Assembly (NCBI GenBank): GCA_013824685.1 | Contig: PNOG01000008.1 | Span: 105,455-154,840 of the forward strand | Length of the DNA: 49,386 nucleotides | Source of the DNA: Coprothermobacter sp. | GTDB taxonomy: Bacteria; Caldisericota; Caldisericia; Cryosericales; Cryosericaceae | Reading direction: 5' to 3' | Shown: positions 1 through 6,706 of the stretch, one piece after another | Position numbering within the stretch: position 1 is the stretch's first letter | Layout: each line of letters begins with the position of its first letter | Position numbers and translations under genes: made by a program | Notes under the pieces: model-generated | Database searches by the model: none | The model's input: only the letters and a program-made list of their open reading frames with translations | What the model was told of the DNA's origin: nothing

Positions 1-194
1 TCGGGATCATACGCAATACGGTTGTACGGACAGTATGGGCACAGGCTCCGGCAGAAGGGGATGTGCAGGTACAGCCCCGCCCGCGTGACGCCAGGCGGTG
101 TGAACCCAGTGGCTGGGCGCAGGATAAAGTCCCGGTCGGGCCCCGCAAGATACCTCCGGCAAACTCGCGCCACCAACCGCATCACATCACCCAT
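1..194 (-). CDS. HemN-like radical SAM protein, N-terminal part (cut by window edge)
   Basis: Only the first 64 codons lie in the window; the rest is beyond base 1. The reading starts at ATG 194-192 after a GAGAGGTGG ribosome binding site 5-6 nt upstream. Residues 41-55 read LYLHIPFCRSLCPYC, the typical YxHIPFC entry of HemN/coproporphyrinogen-dehydrogenase-type radical SAM enzymes, with the cluster-binding cysteines C48, C52 and C55 spaced CX3CX2C. These ligate the [4Fe-4S] cluster that cleaves S-adenosylmethionine. The substrate cannot be told from the N terminus; HemN-family members include heme-biosynthesis enzymes, HemW and methyltransferases. It is divergent from the ECF transporter gene. 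Confidence 0.8.
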   Translation of the reverse strand, partial: MGDVMRLVARVCRRYLAGPDRDFILRPATGFTPPGVTRAGLYLHIPFCRSLCPYCPYNRIAYDP

Positions 195-392
195 TCGTGC
201 CACCTCTCGTTCCTGAGATCCAACCTCCCGCGGCACCAGTATACGCCCGCGCTGAGGAAACTGTGCTAGAATATTTGTGGAACCACCCATGCCTGTGGTT
301 TCGCAAGGGGACATCACCGCCTTCTCGATACAGAGGAGCGGCTGCGATTGTTGCGCCGAGGATGCCGCCGATACCCTATATGGAGGTTTGGC
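195..392. promoter_or_regulatory. Divergent intergenic region with an extended -10 promoter for the ECF gene
   Basis: The 198 bp between the radical SAM gene and the ECF transporter gene contain TGCTAGAAT at 264-272, an extended -10 box (TG-n-TAGAAT) reading rightward; no convincing -35 is visible. A transcript from here would have a leader of about 110 nt before ATG 393. The leader has short GC-rich complementary segments but does not match a riboswitch core I know. Confidence 0.4.
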
Positions 393-1034
393 ATGAAAAC
401 ACCGCTCAAGAGAAGTACCCTCATTCTGACTCAATTCGCCATGCTTCTCGCTATCGAGGCTGTGGTCTGCTTCACTCCGCTGGGATCGCTTCCAGCGATC
501 GGACCGATCGTTGCGACCCTCGCCATGGTCCCGGTCATCATCACAGCCATCCTTCTCGGCACCGGCGCGGGTGCAGCCATGGGGGCGTTCGCCGGCCTGT
601 TCAGCTTTTTGGTCTGGACGTTCACCCCGCCGAACCCTCTTGTCGCGTTTGTCTTCACCCCGTTCTACGCGCTCGGGACCACGCGAGGCAATGTGTGGAG
701 CCTTGTCATTTGCTTTGTGCCGAGGATCCTTGTCGGCGTGGTAGCGGGCGCCTGTTTCAAGCTGTTCACCCGCTTGAAATGGAAGAGTGGCGTCGTCTAT
801 GGCCTCAGTGGAGCGCTGGGCAGTCTCGCGAACACCTTTGGAGTCCTTGGGGGCATCTATGTGTTCTTTGGCCACAGCTACGCCACGGTGCTCGGGAAAG
901 GGTTCGACGTGCTTCTCGGATTGATCGGCCTGACCATCCTGACGAGCGGCATTCCCGAAGCGGTGATCGGCGGGGTGGCCGCATACGCCGTCTGCCGGCC
1001 CATACAGAGACAGATGAAGCGCGATCTTGACTAA
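393..1034 (+). CDS. ECF transporter S component (vitamin/cofactor uptake)
   Basis: This 213-residue, strongly hydrophobic protein has about six membrane segments and the small glycine/alanine-rich helices usual for substrate-binding S components of energy-coupling-factor transporters. It begins with a short basic segment and ends in a basic cytoplasmic tail. The start was placed at ATG 393 because GGAGG lies just upstream at 382-386; an in-frame start 15 codons upstream has no ribosome binding site. The energising EcfT and EcfA subunits are not in the window, as in group II ECF systems that share a module. The ligand is unknown; vitamins such as pantothenate, folate or queuosine precursors are typical. 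A terminator follows at 1111. Confidence 0.7.
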   Translation: MKTPLKRSTLILTQFAMLLAIEAVVCFTPLGSLPAIGPIVATLAMVPVIITAILLGTGAGAAMGAFAGLFSFLVWTFTPPNPLVAFVFTPFYALGTTRGNVWSLVICFVPRILVGVVAGACFKLFTRLKWKSGVVYGLSGALGSLANTFGVLGGIYVFFGHSYATVLGKGFDVLLGLIGLTILTSGIPEAVIGGVAAYAVCRPIQRQMKRDLD

Positions 1035-1110
1035 ATCCTATCATTCAGCGCCTTCGCCCCTATCCAGGTACCGATAGGAACAGTGTAATAGTCAATCCTC
1101 CGGAGACCGA

Positions 1111-1142
1111 GAACCCGTGGGTTTGCGCCCACGGGTTCTTCT
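1111..1142 (+). terminator. Intrinsic terminator after the ECF gene
   Basis: An 11-bp perfect stem, GAACCCGTGGG (1111-1121) with CCCACGGGTTC (1128-1138), has a 6-nt loop and is followed by a short T-rich tail. Confidence 0.8.
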
Positions 1143-1211
1143 GCCTGACGTGAACGGTTTTGTAAAATGTGTGGACCTGACCCCGGTTGGTGTAGCAGCC
1201 CATCCTTCGGC

Positions 1212-1239
1212 TTGACACCGACCGCCGATTCCATACAAT
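1212..1239 (+). promoter_or_regulatory. Promoter of azlCD, apparently leaderless
   Basis: TTGACA (1212-1217), a 16-bp spacer and TACAAT (1234-1239) form a near-consensus sigma-70-type promoter. The azlC ATG starts only 6 nt after the -10 box, so the transcript should begin at or next to the start codon. No Shine-Dalgarno sequence precedes that ATG. Confidence 0.75.
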
Positions 1240-1245
1240 CCGCCC

Positions 1246-1932
1246 ATGGAAAACCAATCGATCTTCCGACAGGCTGCACGCCATACTCTCCCGGTTCTGA
1301 TGGGGTACATCCCTCTCGGCGTCGCATTCGGGTTCGTGGCAGTGCAGGCCGGACACCCATGGTGGTATCCAGTGACCATGAGCATCTTCGTCTACTCGGG
1401 AGCCACCCAGTTCTTCATCCTTGGACTGTCTGCGACTGGCATGTCCATGCCAACGGCTGTCATGATGGCGTGCCTGCTCAACCTGCGCCACTCCTTCTAT
1501 GGCCTGTCGCTCCTTATCAAGTTCTCCGGCGCACGGTGGGCCAAGCCATACCTGATCTTCGCCATCACGGACGAGACCTTCGCCCTGCTGACGACCACCC
1601 TGGAACCGGATCCTTCCACAAGAACTCGGCTGTACGTCGCCATCTCACTCCTCGACCAGCTGTACTGGGTTGCTGGAACGCTCATCGGCGCCCTCCTGGG
1701 AACAGCGGTCCCCGCCACCATCACGGGCATCGAGTTTTCGCTGATAGCTCTGTTTGTGGTCCTAGCCGTCGGAAGCACGGAGAGAATCCGTTCGCTGGTT
1801 CCCCTTGCTGTCGCCCTGGCAACGACCGTGGTCGGACGCCTCGTTCTTCCATCATCGGCCGTTCTGCCGGCCTCCATCGCTGTTGGAACAGGCTTGCTGC
1901 TGCTTCTCGCAAGGCACACGGACGATGCCTGA
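1246..1932 (+). CDS. azlC: AzlC-family branched-chain amino acid exporter, large subunit
   Basis: The 228-residue integral membrane protein matches the AzlC family in length and in features such as the VYSGATQFF segment (about residues 49-57), LLNLRHSFYGLS (77-88) and the FAITDETFAL stretch (about 105-114). AzlC and AzlD together export branched-chain amino acids and their analogues (AzlCD of Bacillus, YgaZH of E. coli). The next gene, azlD, overlaps by 8 bp, so translation is probably coupled. The start is ATG 1246, 6 nt after a strong promoter's -10 box and without a ribosome binding site, suggesting a leaderless message. Family assignment is secure; substrate is inferred from the family. 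Confidence 0.9.
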   Translation: MENQSIFRQAARHTLPVLMGYIPLGVAFGFVAVQAGHPWWYPVTMSIFVYSGATQFFILGLSATGMSMPTAVMMACLLNLRHSFYGLSLLIKFSGARWAKPYLIFAITDETFALLTTTLEPDPSTRTRLYVAISLLDQLYWVAGTLIGALLGTAVPATITGIEFSLIALFVVLAVGSTERIRSLVPLAVALATTVVGRLVLPSSAVLPASIAVGTGLLLLLARHTDDA

Positions 1933-2242
1933 CTCCCTCGTTGTCCTCGCCGTCATGGCAGGCATCACCTTCGCAAGCCGCCTGCTGCCGTTCCTGCTGT
2001 TCAGCCGAAAGCGCCCGCCCCGCTGGGTTGCCACCGTCGAGACTGTTCTGCCACCACTTGTTCTATGGCTTCTCGTCTTCTACTCGCTCAGTAGCATTTC
2101 GTGGCGCATAATGCCCTACGGGATACCGGCACTTGCGGGCGTGGCGATTACCGTCCTCGCCCACCGGTGGAAACACAGCGCTCTCCTGAGCATTCTCTCA
2201 GGAACGGCAGTCTACATGGTGCTGACACGGCTGCTCGCGTAG
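1925..2242 (+). CDS. azlD: AzlD-family branched-chain amino acid exporter, small subunit
   Basis: This 105-residue protein has four hydrophobic segments and the conserved early motif FASRLLPFLLF (residues 16-26) of AzlD. It is the partner of AzlC in the two-component exporter. Its ATG at 1925 lies inside the end of azlC, with an 8-bp overlap, consistent with translational coupling and a fixed subunit ratio. Length fits the family (about 100-110 residues). No terminator is obvious after it; the pta promoter begins about 85 bp downstream. Confidence 0.9.
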   Translation: MPDSLVVLAVMAGITFASRLLPFLLFSRKRPPRWVATVETVLPPLVLWLLVFYSLSSISWRIMPYGIPALAGVAITVLAHRWKHSALLSILSGTAVYMVLTRLLA

Positions 2243-2326
2243 TGTTCCGTGCCCGTCATGGAGAGTCGCAGACATCGCCTGACGTAACCGCGTCATCAGC
2301 CGGTCACCGGACGTTTCACCGTCCTA

Positions 2327-2355
2327 TTGGACGCTGAACGCTGCCGTGGTACAAT
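2327..2355 (+). promoter_or_regulatory. Promoter of pta
   Basis: TTGGAC (2327-2332), a 17-bp spacer and TACAAT (2350-2355) with an extended TGG just before it (TGGTACAAT) make a good housekeeping-type promoter 34 nt upstream of the pta start codon. Confidence 0.75.
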
Positions 2356-2388
2356 GCTTGGTGTAGCCAACCTTTGCGGGAGGAACAC

Positions 2389-3363
2389 ATGAGTGTACTG
2401 GAAGATATTCGAGCCAAGGCAAAGGCCCTGCACCGCACTGTCATTCTGCCCGAGGGCAATGAAGAACGTACCCTCAAAGCGGCACAGATGCTGGTCAGCG
2501 GAGGAATGGCGGACGTCATCCTGGTCGAGGACGAGACATCCATCCGCGCCAATGCGACCCGCCTCGGCGTCGACCTGACCGGGATGCAGATCGTGGATCC
2601 GAACACATCACCCAAGGCGGCCGAGTTTGCCACCCTCATCTATGAAAAGCGCAAAGCCAAGGGCATGACACCCGAGAAGGCGGCCGAGCTATCTGTGGAC
2701 CCCATCTACTTCGCCACCTGCATGCTGGAGACCGGCATGGCGCACGCCTTGGTCACGGGCGCTGTTCACAGCACCGGCGACATGCTGCGGCCTGCCTTGC
2801 AGATCGTCGGCACCGCGCCTGGCGGCAAGACGGTCAGCTCGATGTTCCTCATGGTCATGCCCGACGGCAAGCTGCTGGGCTTCGGTGACTGTGCCGTCAT
2901 CCCTGACCCCACTGTCGACCAGCTGTCCGACATCGCGATCGCAACCGCAAAGACGTATAAGACGCTGACGGGTATCGAGCCCGCCGTCGCGATGCTGTCC
3001 TTCAGTACCAAAGGCTCTGCCGAGCATGAGATGGTCACCAAGGTTCGTGAGGCGACTGCACTGGCACACCGGAAGGCACCCGAGCTCCTGCTCGACGGCG
3101 AACTGCAGTTCGACGCCGCGTACGTTCCCTCCGTCGGTGCGCGCAAGGCTCCGGGCAGCCCGGTCGCAGGCAAGGCCAACGTGTTCATCTTCCCCGAGCT
3201 CAATGCAGGTAACATCGGCTACAAGATAGTCCAGCACCTGGCAGGCGCTCAGGCTATCGGGCCGATTTCGCAGGGTCTTGCCAAGCCCGCCAACGACCTG
3301 TCCCGTGGCTGCTCACCCGAGGACATCCGCGACGTCTGCTGCATTGCGCTCCTCAACGCGTAG
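2389..3363 (+). CDS. pta: Phosphate acetyltransferase
   Basis: A 324-residue phosphotransacetylase, which interconverts acetyl-CoA + phosphate and acetyl phosphate + CoA in the cytoplasm. Length equals that of the short, single-domain Pta enzymes (about 325-335 residues). Family segments are visible: TGAVHSTGDMLRPALQ near residue 125, MLSFSTKGS near 205, and the C-terminal DGELQFDAAYVP near 238. The start at ATG 2389 follows GGGAGGA at 2378-2384. No acetate kinase gene adjoins it here, so ATP formation from acetyl phosphate must use a kinase elsewhere or the enzyme serves assimilation. It has its own promoter and terminator. Confidence 0.95.
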   Translation: MSVLEDIRAKAKALHRTVILPEGNEERTLKAAQMLVSGGMADVILVEDETSIRANATRLGVDLTGMQIVDPNTSPKAAEFATLIYEKRKAKGMTPEKAAELSVDPIYFATCMLETGMAHALVTGAVHSTGDMLRPALQIVGTAPGGKTVSSMFLMVMPDGKLLGFGDCAVIPDPTVDQLSDIAIATAKTYKTLTGIEPAVAMLSFSTKGSAEHEMVTKVREATALAHRKAPELLLDGELQFDAAYVPSVGARKAPGSPVAGKANVFIFPELNAGNIGYKIVQHLAGAQAIGPISQGLAKPANDLSRGCSPEDIRDVCCIALLNA

Positions 3364-3398
3364 TTGCGAGGATTGGCCCACACGACATAGAAATCTGG

Positions 3399-3423
3399 GG
3401 GGCAGCCGTGTGCTGCCCCTTTC
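3399..3423 (+). terminator. Intrinsic terminator after pta
   Basis: GGGGCAGC (3399-3406) pairs with GCTGCCCC (3412-3419) across a 5-nt loop and is followed by TTT. It sits about 20 nt before the ribosome binding site of the next gene. Confidence 0.75.
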
Positions 3424-3441
3424 GTGACTCCGGAGGAATGC

Positions 3442-4059
3442 ATGGAACAGAAGAAGGCAATCACCTATACAGCCGGTCACGCGTCAGTCAGGAAACAGCT
3501 TCTGCTGTTCTGGATCTTCTTCATCATCGGGGCGTTTACCATCGGAGGCGGGTACGCCATGATCCTCATGATGAAGCGCTATCTCGTCGAGCAGTATCAC
3601 TGGCTCAAGGATGAGGAGTTCTATGACATGCTGGCCATCAGCCAGGTCACGCCCGGCCCCATCGCCGTCAACATGGCGACGTTTGTCGGCTACACGCAAG
3701 GCGGTATCCTGGGGTCCGTCCTTGCCACACTGGGCGTCAGTATCCCGGCCGTGGCCGTCATCATCGTCATCGCCATCTTCTTCCCCGGCTTCAAGGACAA
3801 CGTCTGGGTCCAGCGCTTCTTTGCCGGCGTCATTGTGGGCGTCGTCGCACAGATAGCGACCATCGTCCTTGACTTGGGCAAACGGCAGAAATGGACCATT
3901 GTCTCCGCTGTCGTATGCGCTGCATCGCTCGGCATCCTGTTCTTCGTCCACCAGGTCAGCCCTGTCTGGCTCATCCTGGGCGGCGGCCTGGTCGGCATCA
4001 CCGTCGAGGCGTTCAAACGGCGTGGAACAGTGCCTACCGTCGGAAAGAGCGTGTCATGA
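3442..4059 (+). CDS. chrA: Chromate transporter, half-size subunit 1
   Basis: A 205-residue membrane protein with one CHR domain. The diagnostic segments are FTIGGGYAMI (about residues 32-41) and the ITPGPIAVNMATFVGY-type motif, here VTPGPIAVNMATFVGY near residues 68-83. Short CHR proteins work as pairs encoded by adjacent genes; together they equal one long ChrA, which exports chromate or an unknown physiological anion. ATG 3442 is preceded closely by CGGAGGA; an upstream GTG at 3424 is less likely. The stop overlaps the start of the second half as ATGA, so the two are translationally coupled. Confidence 0.9.
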   Translation: MEQKKAITYTAGHASVRKQLLLFWIFFIIGAFTIGGGYAMILMMKRYLVEQYHWLKDEEFYDMLAISQVTPGPIAVNMATFVGYTQGGILGSVLATLGVSIPAVAVIIVIAIFFPGFKDNVWVQRFFAGVIVGVVAQIATIVLDLGKRQKWTIVSAVVCAASLGILFFVHQVSPVWLILGGGLVGITVEAFKRRGTVPTVGKSVS

Positions 4060-4586
4060 TCAGCTTCCTTGCATTGTTCGGCGTTTTCTTCAAGATAGGG
4101 ATCTTCACGTTCGGCGGCGGACAGGCCATGATCCCGCTGCTGCAGAAAGACCTGGTTGTCAATCTGGCCTGGGTTCCCATGAAGGAGTTTCTGGACTTCG
4201 TCGCCATCAGCGAAATCACGCCGGGTCCGGTCGCCATCAACATGGCGACCTTTGTGGGGTACAAGCTGCGCGGTCTCACCGGCGCGCTGGTCACCTCGAT
4301 GGGTGTCATCCTGCCCTCGTTCATCATCATCCTCATCATCGCGACCGTCGCACACACGTTCCGCACAAACCGCTGGGTCTCAGCATTTCTCGACGGCCTG
4401 AAACCCGTCGTGCTGGCCCTGCTCACCTACGCGGTCTATTCCATCGCCAGGGGCGGAATCCCGGCGTGGTGGGGATACATCGCAGCACTCAGTATCCTTT
4501 TGCTTATACTGAAGTATGGGAAGAAGCTCAACCTGTTCCTGGTCTTGCTTGCAGCCGGTGGACTCGGACTCCTGATGTTCAGGTAA
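4056..4586 (+). CDS. chrA: Chromate transporter, half-size subunit 2
   Basis: The second single-CHR-domain protein (176 residues) of the pair. It carries FTFGGGQAMIPLL near residues 17-29 and ITPGPVAINMATFVGY near 53-68, parallel to its neighbour but clearly diverged, as expected for oppositely oriented halves of a dual-topology transporter. Translation starts at ATG 4056 overlapping the previous stop. The pair lies directly upstream of the dipeptidase with a 12-bp gap, so all three are probably cotranscribed, although no functional link is obvious. True substrate may not be chromate. Confidence 0.9.
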   Translation: MISFLALFGVFFKIGIFTFGGGQAMIPLLQKDLVVNLAWVPMKEFLDFVAISEITPGPVAINMATFVGYKLRGLTGALVTSMGVILPSFIIILIIATVAHTFRTNRWVSAFLDGLKPVVLALLTYAVYSIARGGIPAWWGYIAALSILLLILKYGKKLNLFLVLLAAGGLGLLMFR

Positions 4587-4598
4587 AGGGGGAACTAC

Positions 4599-6002
4599 AT
4601 GAAGAAAGCTATCGACAACTACCTCAACGAACACGAGAACGAGATGATGGTGGCACTGTCCGGCGCCATTGCTATCCCGTCAGTCAAAGACCCGGCGACG
4701 GCCAACTCGCATGCTCCGTTTGGCAAAGAGATCGGCCGTGCTCTCGAGTTCATGCTCAAGACCGCCGAAGGACGACGGTTTGCGGCCGAGAACATGGAGA
4801 ACTATGTCGGCCGCGTCCGCTGGGGCGGCGATGGGACACAATATGCCGTCCTGACCCATGTCGACGTCGTGCCAGAAGGAACGGGCTGGAGTGTTCCCCC
4901 GTTTGCCGGGACCATCAAGGACGGCCGGCTGTACGGCCGAGGCTCCGCCGACGACAAGGGACCAGCCATTGCCTCCATCTTTGCGCTGGCTGCCGCCCGT
5001 GCGGCGCTGCAAGCGCAGCACATCGAGCCCAGGAACGCTATCATGCTGCTGTTTGGCACCGACGAGGAGTCCGGATGGGCCGACTTCGACTACTACTTCA
5101 AGAAGTACGGCATCCCCGAGTCCGGATTCAGCCCAGACGCTGAGTTCCCTATCGTCAACGGCGAGAAGGGTATCCTCAACCTGCAGCTGGCCGGTCATGG
5201 CACACACGGAGGCATGCTGCGCCACGCCGAGGGCGGCACGCGTTCCAATGTCGTCCCGCAGCACGCCGAGGCGGTCCTGGTCACCGATCATGACAAGCTG
5301 CAGCGTCTGCAAGGATTGATCGAACGCCTGCCCAAGGACGAGTTTTCGGTATCAACGACGCTCGCAAACGGCGAGTTGAAGCTCGACGTGGAAGGCATGC
5401 CCGCCCATGCATCTACTCCCGAGAAGGGCCGCAACGCCATTGGCAAGCTGTTGCAAGTACTGGACGCCGTACACTGTCTCGAGGACGACGAGTCCCTGCA
5501 GTTCCTTGCACGCGAGATTGGTACCGAGTGGACCGGGCACCGTGTGGGCGTGGATTTTGCGGATGAGGTCTCGGGTGTCCTCACGCTCAACCTGGGTACC
5601 CTGCATATCGACCATGACGACAGCACCGCGGTCGTCAACATCCGGTATCCAATCACGATCACAAGTAAGCAGGTCACCGACCAGTTCGTCGAGAAACTGC
5701 TGGGGACCAAGGTCGAGTTCACGGTCATGTCTGACAGCACGCCACACTATGTCGATCCCGGCACGCCCCTCATCCAGACCCTGCAGAAGGCGTATACAGA
5801 ATATACGGGCACGGAAGCAAAGTGCTTTGCCATCGGCGGCGGCACCTATGCGCGGGCCATCCCTGGCGCAGTTGCCTTTGGACCACTGTTCCCCGGTCAG
5901 CCGATGACTGAGCATGGACCGGACGAGTATATCGACGTCGACTCCCTGCTCAAGGCGACGCGCATCTACGCGTACGCCATGGCAGAGCTCTTGAAGGGAT
6001 AG
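4599..6002 (+). CDS. pepV: M20-family dipeptidase, PepV-like
   Basis: This 467-residue protein fits the PepV/Sapep branch of M20 di-zinc peptidases, cytoplasmic enzymes that hydrolyse dipeptides with broad side-chain tolerance. Metal-site motifs are intact: THVDVVP (H87, D89), GRGSADDKGP with bridging D119, the DEESG segment with catalytic E156 and E157, and SPDAEFP with D180. A dimerisation-like lid domain follows, and the C-terminal histidine motif is near residue 440 (TEHGPDEY). Start ATG 4599 follows AAAGGGGGAAC. The length matches PepV (about 470). It links to peptide use, as do other genes in the window. It is followed after one base by the CYTH gene. Confidence 0.92.
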   Translation: MKKAIDNYLNEHENEMMVALSGAIAIPSVKDPATANSHAPFGKEIGRALEFMLKTAEGRRFAAENMENYVGRVRWGGDGTQYAVLTHVDVVPEGTGWSVPPFAGTIKDGRLYGRGSADDKGPAIASIFALAAARAALQAQHIEPRNAIMLLFGTDEESGWADFDYYFKKYGIPESGFSPDAEFPIVNGEKGILNLQLAGHGTHGGMLRHAEGGTRSNVVPQHAEAVLVTDHDKLQRLQGLIERLPKDEFSVSTTLANGELKLDVEGMPAHASTPEKGRNAIGKLLQVLDAVHCLEDDESLQFLAREIGTEWTGHRVGVDFADEVSGVLTLNLGTLHIDHDDSTAVVNIRYPITITSKQVTDQFVEKLLGTKVEFTVMSDSTPHYVDPGTPLIQTLQKAYTEYTGTEAKCFAIGGGTYARAIPGAVAFGPLFPGQPMTEHGPDEYIDVDSLLKATRIYAYAMAELLKG

Positions 6003-6003
6003 G

Positions 6004-6645
6004 GTGGGCACCGAGCGCGAAGTCAAGTATCAGGTCCTGGATCAGGCGCTGTTTCGCCGCCTGAACGCCATGGATCACATTGGAAACTTCGCGCTCGAGC
6101 ATGCCGGGACCGTCGACATCCTGACCATCTACCTCGACACTCCCGACCTGACCCTGTTCTACAGCCACCACGCCCTGCGTCTGCGCATCATGCAGGGCAG
6201 GGTTTTTCTGTCTCTCAAGGGTCCGTCCTCCTCGCCGGACGGGCTCGTGCAGGAGCGTCCCGAGGACGAGGTCGACGCCCTGCGTTTTTCGGAGAAATCG
6301 CTGCCAAACGTCGAGGACATCCTGCGCCTGATGCCTTCGTCAGTGATCCTGCTGAAGGACCTGACCCTGTCTGCTTCCCTGCGATCAATGGACAAGCGCT
6401 CCCTGCACTACATCCTCCATGAGGGCGAGCGCGCCTACGAGATCGCGTGTGACACGGTCGCCTTCAGCTCCCCCCGTAAGCCCGGTCACAAGGCAGAGGC
6501 AACCGAACTGGAGATCGAACAGAAAGCCGGTTCGGTCGAGGGTCTTCGGGACCTGATGCGCGTGTTCGAGACGTTCTTCGCTGTCGTTCCCCGTCGCGCC
6601 TCATCGAAGTACCAGGACGGGCTCAAGGCACTCGAACTCATCTGA
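6004..6645 (+). CDS. CYTH-domain protein
   Basis: A 213-residue protein that starts with TEREVKY, the ExExK signature (E4, E6, K8) of the CYTH superfamily, which includes class IV adenylate cyclase, thiamine triphosphatase and inorganic triphosphatases. The fold is a beta tunnel binding triphosphate and divalent metals; further basic and acidic strands such as LRLRIMQGRVFLSLKGP and the acidic TELEIEQ strand are visible. It most likely hydrolyses a triphosphate or binds polyphosphate. GTG 6004 is used as the start, one base after the pepV stop, implying coupled translation. No CHAD domain is attached. Confidence 0.85.
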   Translation: MGTEREVKYQVLDQALFRRLNAMDHIGNFALEHAGTVDILTIYLDTPDLTLFYSHHALRLRIMQGRVFLSLKGPSSSPDGLVQERPEDEVDALRFSEKSLPNVEDILRLMPSSVILLKDLTLSASLRSMDKRSLHYILHEGERAYEIACDTVAFSSPRKPGHKAEATELEIEQKAGSVEGLRDLMRVFETFFAVVPRRASSKYQDGLKALELI

Positions 6646-6661
6646 CGGACATTCCGTCATC

Positions 6662-6704
6662 AATTGTGAACCCCATTGTGCCTGACCCCAAGGGGTTCAC
6701 AATT
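6662..6704. terminator. Bidirectional terminator between convergent genes
   Basis: A 13-bp perfect inverted repeat, AATTGTGAACCCC (6662-6674) and GGGGTTCACAATT (6692-6704), lies between the CYTH and histidine-kinase stop codons. The 17-nt loop contains CCTGACCCC, a string also seen at 1176-1184. Confidence 0.75.
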
Positions 6705-6706
6705 AG

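Noticed and set aside
330-392. GAGGAGCGGCTGCG upstream of the ECF gene as a lysine-type riboswitch start
   Set aside because: Only about 60 nt remain before the start codon; the rest of the roughly 170-nt aptamer is missing.
197-1030. Long open frame overlapping the ECF gene in another frame
   Set aside because: Arg/His/Ser-rich shadow product without membrane or domain features, no ribosome binding site; the other frame encodes a coherent membrane protein.
4599-6002. Succinyl-diaminopimelate desuccinylase (DapE) instead of PepV
   Set aside because: The length of 467 residues and the SPDAEFP segment fit the PepV/Sapep branch; DapE is about 375 residues.
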